Shown here in pieces: positions 53,544 through 62,276 of a stretch of 64,000 nucleotides of DNA. This DNA comes from Polaribacter batillariae (GTDB lineage Bacteria > Bacteroidota > Bacteroidia > Flavobacteriales > Flavobacteriaceae): assembly GCF_017498485.1 (NCBI RefSeq), contig NZ_CP071795.1, positions 558,001 through 622,000 of the forward strand, in the 5' to 3' direction. The first letter of the stretch is position 1; each line of letters begins with the position of its first letter. Made by a program: the position numbers and the translations under genes. The notes beneath the pieces are model-generated. The model had not been told where the DNA came from. It worked only from the letters and a program-made list of their open reading frames with translations, and made no database searches.

Positions 53544-54503
53544 ATGCTAAAAGCTGGAGTTTTAGGTGCTGGACATCTGGGGAAAATTCATTTACGTTTA
53601 TTACAACAATCAGAAAAATACGAATTGGTTGGTTTTTATGATTCGTTTACAGTAAATGCACAAAAAGTAGCCAAAGAATTTGGTTACAAATTGTTCGACT
53701 CTATGGAAAGTCTAATGGATGCTGTAGAAATTGTAGATATTGTAACTCCGACTTTGTCTCATTTCGAATGTGCAAAAATGGCGATTGAAAAAGGCTGCCA
53801 TGTTTTTGTTGAAAAACCAATTGCCAAAACTGTTTTAGAAGCAGAAGCTATAAAAACACTGGCAAGCCAAAATCATGTACAAGGCCAAGTAGGTCACGTA
53901 GAGCGTTTTAACCCTGCTTTTACAGCGGTTAGAGATAAAATAAACAACCCAATGTTTATTGAAACGCACAGATTGGCAGAATTTAACCCAAGAGGAACAG
54001 ATGTGCCTGTGGTGTTAGATTTAATGATACATGATATTGATATTATTCTCTCTGTGGTAAATTCTAAAGTAAAAAATGTACATGCAAGTGGCATCTCTGT
54101 AATTTCTGAAACACCAGACATTGCCAATGCAAGAATTGAGTTCGAAAATGGTTGTGTTGCTAATTTAACTGCCAGTAGAATTTCGATGAAAAATATGCGT
54201 AAATCAAGATTTTTTCAGAAAGATGCCTATATTTCTGTAGATTTTTTAGAGAAAGTTTCAGAAGTGGTTCGAATGAAAGATGTTCCTGAAAATCCAGATG
54301 AATTTGCCATGGTTCTTCAAAATGCAGAAGGTGTAAAAAAACAAATTTATTTTGATAATCCAGAAGTTAAACCAAATAATGCCATTTTAGACGAGTTAGA
54401 ATCTTTTGCTAATGCGATTGAAAACGGAACAAAACCTGTAGTTTCTTTACACGCAGGAACTGAGGCTTTACGTGTTGCTCAAATGGTAATTGATTGTTTT
54501 TAG
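53544..54503 (+). CDS. Gfo/Idh/MocA family oxidoreductase
   Basis: A 319-residue NAD(P)-dependent enzyme. The Rossmann start is MLKAGVLGAGHLGKIHLRLL; the family motif HVFVEKPIAKTVLEAEA holds the conserved Lys-Pro (about residue 94), and GQVGHVERFNPAF is typical of the sugar-acid branch. The C-terminal domain is of the GFO_IDH_MocA_C type. The substrate, likely a sugar or derivative, cannot be told. No obvious pathway partner adjoins; a 3-hydroxyacyl-CoA dehydrogenase follows. Confidence 0.9.
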   Translation: MLKAGVLGAGHLGKIHLRLLQQSEKYELVGFYDSFTVNAQKVAKEFGYKLFDSMESLMDAVEIVDIVTPTLSHFECAKMAIEKGCHVFVEKPIAKTVLEAEAIKTLASQNHVQGQVGHVERFNPAFTAVRDKINNPMFIETHRLAEFNPRGTDVPVVLDLMIHDIDIILSVVNSKVKNVHASGISVISETPDIANARIEFENGCVANLTASRISMKNMRKSRFFQKDAYISVDFLEKVSEVVRMKDVPENPDEFAMVLQNAEGVKKQIYFDNPEVKPNNAILDELESFANAIENGTKPVVSLHAGTEALRVAQMVIDCF

Positions 54504-54587
54504 TGAAGTTGGAAGTTGGATGTTAGAAGTTGGAAAAATATAAAATTGCGAGAAACCAATAAATTTCGCTAAAAATATATAAATAGT

Positions 54588-54670
54588 TGCGTTAGGGATT
54601 GAGCGGCTTGTTTGAGCTCTTTTTGTTTTTACAAAAAAGCGAGTAGCGAAAGCCCGTTAAAATGCCCAAA
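54588..54670 (+). ncRNA. Candidate structured RNA element upstream of the 3-hydroxyacyl-CoA dehydrogenase gene
   Basis: The stretch starting GCGTTAGGGATTGAGCGG and ending GCGAAAGCCCGTTAAAATGC has two complementary parts (GGG with CCC, and GAGCTCTTTTTG with ACAAAAAAGCGAG). I recall very similar text upstream of genes in many flavobacteria. Its end includes an ATG (54662) that a gene caller may mistake for a start. The role is unknown; a leader or small RNA is possible. Confidence 0.4.
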
Positions 54671-54685
54671 ATAAAATTAAAAAAA

Positions 54686-55573
54686 ATGAAAAACATAGCA
54701 GTAATTGGTGCTGGAACCATGGGAAATGGAATCGCACATACATTTGCACAATTCAATTACAAGGTACATTTAATCGATGTTTCGCAAGAAGCTTTGGATA
54801 AAGGAATGGCTACAATTTCTAAAAATTTAGACAGAATGGTTGCCAAAGAAAAAATTGCTGAAGCCGATAAAATACAAACTTTAGCAAACATATCTACTTT
54901 TACATCTATAAAAAATGCTACACAAAATGTTGATTTAGTAGTGGAAGCCGCTACAGAAAACCTTGCTTTAAAATCGAAAATATTTAAAGAATTAGATGAA
55001 GTTTGTAACGAAAACACCATTTTGGCCACCAATACATCTTCAATATCTATTACACAAATTGCAGCGGTTACTAATAGACCCGAAAAAGTAATTGGAATGC
55101 ATTTTATGAATCCTGTGCCAATAATGAAATTGGTAGAGATTATTAGAGGTTATAATACTTCTAATAAGGTGACGAATACAATTGTAGATTTGTCTAAAAA
55201 AGTAAATAAAATTCCGGTAGAAGTAAATGATTACCCAGGTTTTGTCGCTAACAGAATTTTAATGCCAATGATTAACGAATCTATTGAAACCTTATACAAC
55301 CAAGTTGCTGGCGTAAAAGAAATCGACACAGTTATGATGTTGGGAATGGCGCATCCAATGGGACCTTTGCAATTGGCAGATTTTATTGGTTTAGATGTGT
55401 GTTTGTCTATTTTAAATGTAATGCACGATGGTTTTAAAAACCCTAAATATGCACCTTGTCCGTTGTTAGTAAATATGGTAATGGCCGGAAAATTAGGTGT
55501 AAAATCTGGAGAAGGTTTTTACGATTATTCCGAAAGTAAAAAAGCGGAAACTGTTGCAAAAATGTTTCGTTAA
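54686..55573 (+). CDS. 3-hydroxybutyryl-CoA dehydrogenase
   Basis: From ATG 54686 (MKNIAVIGAGTMGNGIAHTF) the protein is 295 residues, right for the single-domain enzyme. GAGTMG is the NAD turn; NTSSISITQIAAVTNRPEKVIGMHFMNPVPIM contains the catalytic His, and VEVNDYPGFVANRILMPMINE the conserved Asn/Pro region. It oxidises (S)-3-hydroxyacyl-CoA in fatty-acid or butyrate metabolism. A start eight codons upstream lies inside the conserved RNA-like element and is rejected. Confidence 0.94.
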   Translation: MKNIAVIGAGTMGNGIAHTFAQFNYKVHLIDVSQEALDKGMATISKNLDRMVAKEKIAEADKIQTLANISTFTSIKNATQNVDLVVEAATENLALKSKIFKELDEVCNENTILATNTSSISITQIAAVTNRPEKVIGMHFMNPVPIMKLVEIIRGYNTSNKVTNTIVDLSKKVNKIPVEVNDYPGFVANRILMPMINESIETLYNQVAGVKEIDTVMMLGMAHPMGPLQLADFIGLDVCLSILNVMHDGFKNPKYAPCPLLVNMVMAGKLGVKSGEGFYDYSESKKAETVAKMFR

Positions 55574-55585
55574 AGAGGTTTATTG

Positions 55586-56227
55586 ATGCATAAAAAACAC
55601 CTCTTTTTGTTTCTTTTCTGCATTGTTTTTAAAACGGTTAGTCAGGAAGTAAAAAGAGGAGTTCTTTTTCCTGAAAAAGTAGGTTTTTTGTACAATAATG
55701 CGAATGAAAAAAACTTTTTGTTTGATGATAAAGACTACTCTTACAGCACAAATACATACAAACTTCAATTATTTTATAGTCTAGGAAAATGGAAATTTTT
55801 CGATTTTGAATTGATTGTACAACCTCAGTACCAAGTTTTAAGACATCAATTACAAAACGAGTTTTTTGTTTTACCAACAGAAGAAAATTTTGAAGCTAAA
55901 ATAGCTGAATTTACAACCCCAAAAACAATGCACTTATATGCTTTTGAGCTGGGTTTTCTAGTAAAGAAAAAAGTCTTTAAAAAATTAGATTTTCAATTAA
56001 CAATAGGTTTGGGCATTGGCACAATTAATACCAGAACAGAGCGTTTGGCAAAAGGGTTTACTTTTATTGAAAATGGTTCTTTGGGTTTTTCTTACAAAAC
56101 CTCTACAAAAACATTTTTATATGTAGGAAGCAATATTGGGCACGTTTCTAATTTCGATACGCAACTACCAAATAACGGCTATAATATTGTAGGTTTCGAA
56201 ATTGGTTTTGCCTATAGTTTACAGTAA
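55586..56227 (+). CDS. PagL-like acyloxyacyl hydrolase (outer-membrane lipid A deacylase)
   Basis: From ATG 55586 the protein is about 213 residues with a signal peptide (FLFLFCIVFKTVSQ) and an amphipathic-strand pattern for an 8-stranded barrel. Near the C-terminus YVGSNIGHVSNFDTQLPN fits the PagL catalytic His-x-Ser-Asn, followed by NGYNIVGFEIGFAY. It would remove an acyl chain from lipid A in the outer membrane. Activity is inferred from this motif. It follows the dehydrogenase by 12 bases. Confidence 0.75.
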   Translation: MHKKHLFLFLFCIVFKTVSQEVKRGVLFPEKVGFLYNNANEKNFLFDDKDYSYSTNTYKLQLFYSLGKWKFFDFELIVQPQYQVLRHQLQNEFFVLPTEENFEAKIAEFTTPKTMHLYAFELGFLVKKKVFKKLDFQLTIGLGIGTINTRTERLAKGFTFIENGSLGFSYKTSTKTFLYVGSNIGHVSNFDTQLPNNGYNIVGFEIGFAYSLQ

Positions 56228-56265
56228 AAATAATTTAAGGGAAATCAAAAAAAGTTTAAGCACAA

Positions 56266-56303
56266 AAAAATCTTGCAAAAATTTAAACTTTTACAAGATT
56301 TTT
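56266..56303. terminator. Bidirectional terminator between the PagL-like gene and dps
   Basis: AAAAATCTTG (56266-56275) pairs with CAAGATTTTT (56294-56303), with A and T runs on both sides. Confidence 0.8.
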
Positions 56304-56318
56304 AAATTTAAAATTATA

Positions 56319-56391
56319 CCTACAAGGTTTTTTAAAACCTTGCAGGATACAACTACTACTAACTAACTACTAACTAACTACTAACTATTAT
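56319..56391. repeat. CCTACAAGG palindrome (inverted copy) plus ACTA microsatellite
   Basis: The palindrome at 56319-56346 is the CCTGCAAGG element in reverse. It is followed by a short low-complexity tract of ACTAACTACTA units up to the dps stop. Confidence 0.75.
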
Positions 56392-56861
56392 TTTCCTAAC
56401 CAAGAATTTAGCATCCAAATTGTTTTTTCTTGTTCTGCTATAAAATCGCTCATCATAGAGTTTGTTCCTTCGTCGTTTGCTTCATCAGATAAATCTAAGA
56501 TTTCTCTTTCGATTTTTAATAATTCAGATAACGAATTTACTACCAACTTTACAGCCTCTACATCGTTCGAAATATCTTTTCCTACTGGTACAGAAGAATT
56601 GTTTATATAATCTGTAAAAGTATGCAATGGTTTGCCTTGTAAGGTTAAAATACGTTCTGCGAGATCGTCTATTTTTACTTGAGAATCTGTATAAAATTCT
56701 TCAAACTTTACATGCAATTCAAAGAAGTTTTTACCTTTAATATTCCAGTGTAATCCTCTTAAATTCTGGTAGTATATTTGAAAATTCGATAATAAACCAT
56801 TTAATTTATCTACTAAATTTTCGCTTTCTTTTTTGTCTAATCCTAATATCGATTTGCTCAT
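56388..56861 (-). CDS. dps: Dps-family DNA-binding ferritin-like protein
   Basis: A 157-residue protein with the four-helix Dps fold. The ferroxidase motif LHWNIKGKNFFELHVKFEEFY (about residues 37-57) and DDLAERILTLQGKPLHTF are conserved; the C-terminus ends at EKTIWMLNSWLGK without a long basic tail. It forms 12-mers that oxidise iron with peroxide and protect DNA. It diverges from oxyR with 110 bases between, so control by OxyR is likely. Confidence 0.94.
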   Translation of the reverse strand: MSKSILGLDKKESENLVDKLNGLLSNFQIYYQNLRGLHWNIKGKNFFELHVKFEEFYTDSQVKIDDLAERILTLQGKPLHTFTDYINNSSVPVGKDISNDVEAVKLVVNSLSELLKIEREILDLSDEANDEGTNSMMSDFIAEQEKTIWMLNSWLGK

Positions 56862-56971
56862 TTTATTTTATTTACATGTTCTTTAACACTGTAAAATTAT
56901 AGGAAAATAACTGCCTTTAGTGATAATAATTATTGATAGTTTTAATACCTTTATCAAAATTTATTATATAG
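56862..56971. promoter_or_regulatory. Shared dps/oxyR control region
   Basis: An AT-rich 110-bp divergent region. It has a perfect 10-bp palindrome AATAATTATT (56925-56934) between ATAG-like half sites (ATAGG at about 56899, GATAG at 56935), which could be an OxyR site. TACCTTTA (near 56947) resembles the -7 box for oxyR. Confidence 0.35.
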
Positions 56972-57913
56972 ATGACAATTACCCAATTAAAATACGTTTT
57001 ATCGGTATCTGAATATCAAAATTTTACAGTTGCAGCAGAGCACAGTTTTGTTACTCAACCTACTTTAAGCATGCAAATTCAAAAATTAGAAGAAGAACTT
57101 GGTGTAAAAGTATTTAATCGTTCTAAAAAACCAATTGAACTGACAGAAGTTGGTAAAAAAATTGTAGAACAAGCAAAAGTAATTGTAGATGAAAGCAATA
57201 GAATTTTAGATATTGTACATCAACAAAAAGGATTTATTGGAGGTGAATTTAAATTAGGAATTATTCCGACGATAATGCCTACTTTATTACCTATGTTTTT
57301 GAATAATTTTACCAAAAAATATCCAAAAGTAAAATTAATTATTGAAGAATTAACTACAGAAGAAATTATTAGAAAGTTAACAGATGGCCATATAGATGCT
57401 GCAATCGCTGCAACTCCTTTAGAGAATGAAGCCATTAAAGAAAAACCTTTGTATTACGAACCTTTTGTTGGTTTAGTTCCGCAAAATCATCGTCTTTTTA
57501 ACGAAAAAGTAATCAACCCAGAAGAATTGGAAATGGACGATATTTTGCTTTTAGAGGACGGGCATTGTTTTAAAGAAAGCGTAATTAATTTATGCAGAAC
57601 TTTTAAAACGGATAATAAAAAGTCGTTTCAATTGGCAAGTGGAAGTTTTGATACTTTAATAAAATTAACCAAAGAAGGTTTAGGAATGACACTGCTACCT
57701 TATTTACATACTTTAGATTTGAATGATGCAGATAAATCTCATTTACGTGAATTTACAAACCCACCTCCAGCTAGAGAAGTGAGTTTAATTTACCACAAAT
57801 CTCAACTAAAAATGCAATTAATTGAAGCTTTAAAAAATACCATAGATGGTGTGGTAAGAGGTGCCATTTCGTTTTCTGATGTAAAAATTATTAGTCCTTT
57901 AAATAAAAAATAA
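56972..57913 (+). CDS. oxyR: OxyR hydrogen-peroxide-sensing LysR-type regulator
   Basis: A 313-residue LysR regulator: winged helix MTITQLKYVLSVSEYQNFTV (1-60) and a periplasmic-binding-like sensor. The redox pair is DGHCFKESVINLC, with cysteines at residues 199 and 208, exactly as in E. coli OxyR. Oxidation forms a disulfide that activates target genes. The divergent dps gene is a classic OxyR target, which strengthens the call. Confidence 0.95.
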   Translation: MTITQLKYVLSVSEYQNFTVAAEHSFVTQPTLSMQIQKLEEELGVKVFNRSKKPIELTEVGKKIVEQAKVIVDESNRILDIVHQQKGFIGGEFKLGIIPTIMPTLLPMFLNNFTKKYPKVKLIIEELTTEEIIRKLTDGHIDAAIAATPLENEAIKEKPLYYEPFVGLVPQNHRLFNEKVINPEELEMDDILLLEDGHCFKESVINLCRTFKTDNKKSFQLASGSFDTLIKLTKEGLGMTLLPYLHTLDLNDADKSHLREFTNPPPAREVSLIYHKSQLKMQLIEALKNTIDGVVRGAISFSDVKIISPLNKK

Positions 57914-57964
57914 TAATTTTATTATGTCATTTAATCGAAAAAAAGTCTTTGAAGCTCTGGCTTG

Positions 57965-58100
57965 GAATTTGTATTAAAATTGTTATTCTCGTAAAAACGA
58001 AAATCTAAATACAACGTTTCGGTTTTTGACCTTTTTTATATCAAAATGAAACCAACAATCCTCGGTGCAGAGTCACAGAGGTATTTCGTTGGTTTCAAAA
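57965..58100 (+). repeat. Dispersed ~130-bp repeat (inverted copy of 25180-25310)
   Basis: The block with GAAAATCTAAATACAACG and GGTTTTTGACC, then the palindromic part GAAACCAACAATCCTCG to TATTTCGTTGGTTTC, matches 25180-25310 in reverse. The rest of the 57914-58222 gap is AT-rich with no gene. Confidence 0.8.
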
Positions 58101-58222
58101 AAATCTTTATTTATTGTTATGCATTTTGATAAAACTCTGTTAATTCGAGTGGATTTTACAATTGAAAATGAGTAAAATTTGTATCGAGAATAAGTATTTT
58201 ATAAAAATGTACAACAGATTTA

Positions 58223-59278
58223 TTATATATTCTCTGCCAACCAGTCGCCTACTTCGCTTGTTCCGTAAGATGTACCTCCATCTGCTAAGTCTTCTGTTAC
58301 AATGCCTTTATTTAAAGCTTTATTTACAGCTTCTCTAATTGCTTTTCCTTCTTCTTGTAAACCAAAGTTCTCGAACATCATTGCTGCCGATAAAACTGTT
58401 GCCATTGGATTTGCAATATTTAAACCTGTTGCCTGTGGATAGGAACCGTGAATTGGCTCAAACAAACCAATATCTGCTCCTAAAGAAGCACTTGGCATTA
58501 ATCCCATAGAACCAGAAATTACAGAGGCTTCATCTGTTAAAATATCTCCGAATAAATTCTCGGTAATTAAAACATCGTAACTATTGGGCCATTGTACCAA
58601 ACGCATGGCAACCGCATCTACAAACTCATAACTTACCTCAACTTCTGGATAGTCTTTTTCCATTGCTTGTACAGTTTCTCTCCATAATCTTGAAGTTTCT
58701 AACACGTTTGCCTTATCTACACAACACAATTTTTTATTACGGGTCATTGCCAATTCAAAACCTTTTTTGGCCAATCTTTGTACTTCTGCTCTCGTGTAAA
58801 CACAGTTATCGAAAGCCGTTTCTCCTTCGTCTCTTCTTCCTTTTTCTCCAAAATAAATTCCGCCTGTTAATTCACGTAAAAAAACCAAATCTGTACCTTC
58901 GATTCTTTCTCTTTTTAAAGGAGATTTATCTAATAAAGAAGGAAATGTAAATGTGGGTCTTACATTGGCGAATAACCCTAATTTCTTACGCATTTTTAAC
59001 AAACCTTGTTCTGGGCGAACTTTTGCTGAAGGGTCGTTATCGAAACGTGGATGCCCAATGGCACCAAACAACACAGCATCTGAAGAGGCACAAATTTCGT
59101 GGGTTTCATCTGGATAAGGTTCTCCAACTGCATCAATTGCTGCGGCTCCTGTTAATGCTGGTTTCCAATTAATTTCGTGATTGAACTTTTTAGCAATGGC
59201 GTCCGACACTTTTACGGCTTGTTCTATTACTTCTGGTCCAATTCCATCTCCTGCTAATAATGCGATGTTTAATTTCAT
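58223..59278 (-). CDS. leuB: 3-isopropylmalate dehydrogenase
   Basis: A 351-residue enzyme of the isocitrate/isopropylmalate dehydrogenase family. MKLNIALLAGDGIGPEVI, LFGAIGHPRFD, LRELTGGIYFGEKGRR, NVLETSRLWRE and ENLFGDILTDEASVI are the LeuB substrate- and metal-binding segments; GLFEPIHGSYPQATG is near the C-terminus. It oxidises 3-isopropylmalate to 2-oxoisocaproate precursor using NAD. It is the last gene of the leu set, separated from leuA by the tandem repeat. Confidence 0.96.
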   Translation of the reverse strand: MKLNIALLAGDGIGPEVIEQAVKVSDAIAKKFNHEINWKPALTGAAAIDAVGEPYPDETHEICASSDAVLFGAIGHPRFDNDPSAKVRPEQGLLKMRKKLGLFANVRPTFTFPSLLDKSPLKRERIEGTDLVFLRELTGGIYFGEKGRRDEGETAFDNCVYTRAEVQRLAKKGFELAMTRNKKLCCVDKANVLETSRLWRETVQAMEKDYPEVEVSYEFVDAVAMRLVQWPNSYDVLITENLFGDILTDEASVISGSMGLMPSASLGADIGLFEPIHGSYPQATGLNIANPMATVLSAAMMFENFGLQEEGKAIREAVNKALNKGIVTEDLADGGTSYGTSEVGDWLAENI

Positions 59279-59394
59279 TTTTTACTGTTTGTTTATTTAT
59301 TTTTTGTCATCTCGACTTTATGGAGAGATCTTTTAATTATTTTATAGTTATTTAGATTTTTCGACTTCACTACGTTTCGCCCAGAATAACAACA

Positions 59395-60204
59395 GTTTGT
59401 GTTTTGACTTATGACTAATTATGACATAAGACCTATGACTTTCTTAATATTTTTTACTTCTTTAAAATGTTCTCGATACAATTTTCTCAAAAAAAATCGA
59501 AAATCACTCGAACTGACAGCATGTTTTCAATTAAATGCTAAAAATACAAACTAACTGAAAACTGCGACTGAATACTGTCAACTAAATTATATTCCGTTTG
59601 TGTTTTGACTTATGACTAATTTATGACATAAGACCTATGACTTTCTTAATATTTTATTACTTCTTTAAAATGTTCTCGATACAATTTTCTCAAAAAAAAA
59701 ATCGAAAATCACTCGAACTGACAGCATGTTTTCTCTCAAATGCTAAAAATGCAAACTAACTGAAAACTGCGACTGAATATTGTCAACTAAATTATATTCC
59801 GTTTGTGTTTTGACTTATGACTAATTATGACATAAGACCTACGACTTTCTTAATATTTTATTACTTCTTTAAAATGTTCTCGATACAATTTTCTCAAAAA
59901 AAATCGAAAATCACTCGAACTGACAGCATGTTTTCAATTAAATGCTAAAAATACAAACTAACTGAAAACTGCGACTGAATACTGTCAACTAAATTATATT
60001 CCGTTTTTGTTTTGACTTATGACTAATTTATGACATAAGACCTACGACTTTCTTAATATTTTATTACTTCTTTAAAATGTTCTCGATACAATTTTCTCAA
60101 AAAAAAATCGAAAATCACTCGAACTGACAGCATGTTTTCTCTCAAATGCTAAAAATACAAACTAACTGAAAACTGCGACTGAATACTGTCAACTAAATTA
60201 TATT
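59395..60204. repeat. Tandem repeat of four ~203-bp units in an ABAB pattern, leuA-leuB gap
   Basis: Units start at 59395 (A), 59596 (B), 59801 (A) and 60003 (B). All run from GTTTGTGTTTTGACTTATG to AACTAAATTATATTC. A units have TTTTCAATTAAATGC and GACTAATTATG; B units have TTTTCTCTCAAATGC and GACTAATTTATG. The last unit overlaps the 3' end of leuA, so every unit carries a copy of the final leuA codons and stop. The 59279-59394 remainder holds a degenerate TGTCATCTCGAC palindrome. Confidence 0.93.
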
Positions 60205-61713
60205 CAACATTTTTTCTGTGGCTTTAATTGCAGATACTGTTTGATCTGAATCTAAACCACGGGTTATAAATTCGTTTTTTTCTCTTTTCCAAGTAATAAT
60301 GGTTTCACACAATGCATCAGAATGACTTCCTGGAGGAATTCTAACTGCATAATCGATTAAACTCGGTAATTCTTTTTTACTATGTGTTTTGTATAATTTC
60401 TTTAACGCATTCATAAATGCATCAAATTGTCCATCTCCTTGTGCGTGTGCTTCGTAACGAACTCCTTCTACAATTAACTGTAAAGTGGTAGAGGGTTTCA
60501 TTCCTTTTGCGTGTCCTAAAACATAATTTTCTACAACTACACGTTTTTCAATGGTATCAGAATCTAAAACATCAGAAATAATGTAAGGTAAATCGTCTTG
60601 GGAAACCACTTCTTTTTTATCTCCTAATTCTATAATTCTTTGGGTAACTTTCTTTAGCTCATCATCATTTAAGCTGATGCCTAAATCTTGTAAATTCTTT
60701 TGAATATTTGCTTTCCCAGATGTTTTTCCTAAGGCATATTTACGTTTTCTACCAAAACGTTCTGGCATTAAATCGTTAAAATACAAATTGTTTTTATGAT
60801 CTCCATCTGCATGAATTCCAGCTGTTTGTGTAAACACATTCGCACCCACAACCGGTTTATTTACAGGAATTCTAAATCCTGAAAAGGTTTCTACCAATTT
60901 GCTTACTTTATTCAAAGCAGTTTCGTTTACAGCTACTTCAACCTCTTTTAAAAAGTCGTTAATAACAGCAATTACACTTGCCAAAGGTGCATTTCCTGCA
61001 CGTTCTCCCATACCATTTATGGTTAAATGCAATCCGTTTGCACCAGCTTTTACAGCTTCCATAACATTAGCAACGCCTAAATCGTAATCGTTATGACCGT
61101 GAAAGTCGAAATGTGTATTTGGGTACTTTTGGCGAACTTCAGCAATAAATGTAAATGTTTCTTTTGGAGTTAAAATCCCTAAGGTATCTGGCAGTAAAAT
61201 CCGCTCGATGTTTTGAGTTGTTAAAAAATCTAAATACTTAAAAACATAGGCTTTAGAATTTCGCATTCCATTAGACCAATCTTCTAAATACACATTGGTT
61301 TTAATATGGTGTTTTGCAGCTAACTCAATGGTTGCTTTAATATCTGCAAAATGTTGTTTTGGTGTTTTTTTAAGTTGATGTGTTAGATGATTTAAAGAAC
61401 CTTTGGTTAATAAATTCTGAACTTTTGCTCCAGATGCTAGCATCCAATCAATCGATTTTCCGGCATCAACAAAGGTTAAAACTTCTATTTTTTCTAATTG
61501 ATTGGTAGAAGAAGCCCAAGAAGTAATTTTTTGAACGGCCTCTAATTCTCCTTTAGAAACTCTGGCAGATGCAATTTCTATGCGATCTACCTTTAATTCT
61601 TCTAACAATAATTTTGCAATGGTTAGTTTTTCTGAAACCGAAAACGACACTCCTGATGTTTGTTCGCCATCACGCAGTGTCGTATCCATTATTTCTATTT
61701 TTCTTTGGATCAT
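60193..61713 (-). CDS. leuA: 2-isopropylmalate synthase-like enzyme with regulatory domain
   Basis: A 506-residue enzyme: TIM barrel (1-280) with IMDTTLRDGEQTSGVSFS, DFHGHNDYDLGVANVMEAVKAG (metal His-x-His) and NGMGERAGNAPLASV; linker HADGDHKNN; and a C-terminal LeuA allosteric domain (about 370-500). It condenses acetyl-CoA with 2-oxoisovalerate. Sequence features such as the short barrel and YLEDWSNGM also occur in citramalate-type synthases, so substrate is set mainly by its place between leuD and leuB. Confidence 0.88.
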   Translation of the reverse strand: MIQRKIEIMDTTLRDGEQTSGVSFSVSEKLTIAKLLLEELKVDRIEIASARVSKGELEAVQKITSWASSTNQLEKIEVLTFVDAGKSIDWMLASGAKVQNLLTKGSLNHLTHQLKKTPKQHFADIKATIELAAKHHIKTNVYLEDWSNGMRNSKAYVFKYLDFLTTQNIERILLPDTLGILTPKETFTFIAEVRQKYPNTHFDFHGHNDYDLGVANVMEAVKAGANGLHLTINGMGERAGNAPLASVIAVINDFLKEVEVAVNETALNKVSKLVETFSGFRIPVNKPVVGANVFTQTAGIHADGDHKNNLYFNDLMPERFGRKRKYALGKTSGKANIQKNLQDLGISLNDDELKKVTQRIIELGDKKEVVSQDDLPYIISDVLDSDTIEKRVVVENYVLGHAKGMKPSTTLQLIVEGVRYEAHAQGDGQFDAFMNALKKLYKTHSKKELPSLIDYAVRIPPGSHSDALCETIITWKREKNEFITRGLDSDQTVSAIKATEKMLNII

Positions 61714-61751
61714 TTTATCAATGTTAGAAACATAAATAATTTATCTGTTAT

Positions 61752-62276
61752 TTCTATTTTAATGGAGAAATCTTATAACATTAAGATTCCTCGGTTTTGC
61801 TATGGCTTCACTCGGAATGACAAAACAATGTCATTTTGAACTTGTAATGTCATTTCGACCTTGTGGAGAAATCTCTTCATACAAAGATTCCTCGGTTTTG
61901 CTATGGCTTCACTCGGAACGACAAAACAATATCATTTTAAACTTGTAATGTCATTTCGACCTTGTGGAGAAATCTTACAATACAAAGATTCCTCGGTTTT
62001 GCTATCACTGCACTCGGAATGACAAAACAATGTCGTTTCGAACTTGTAATGTCATTTCGACCTTGTGGAGAAATCTTACAATACAAAGATTCCTCGGTTT
62101 TGCTATCGCTTCACTCGGAATGACAAAATAATCTCATTTCGACCTTGTAATGTCATTTCGACCTTGTGGAGAAATCTTACAATGTAAAGATTCCTCGGTT
62201 TCGCTATGGCTTCACTCGGAATGACAAAATAATATCATTTCAAACTTGTAATGTCATTTCGACCTTGTGGAGAAAT
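61752..62276. repeat. Array of about six palindromic repeats (TGTCATTTCGACC family), leuD-leuA gap
   Basis: Units of about 90 bp recur with the elements TGTCATTTCGACCTTGTGG, GAGAAATCTTAC, AAGATTCCTCGGTTTTGC and CACTCGGAATGACAAAA. The first copy is a partial one. The last copy runs directly into the leuD stop codon (CTA at 62277-62279). It is the same family as 11252-11642. Nothing else is present in the 61714-62276 gap. Confidence 0.92.

Noticed and set aside
59395..62276. Possible CRISPR arrays in the leu operon
   Set aside because: The repeat units are 90-205 bp with no unique spacers, and no cas genes are present.
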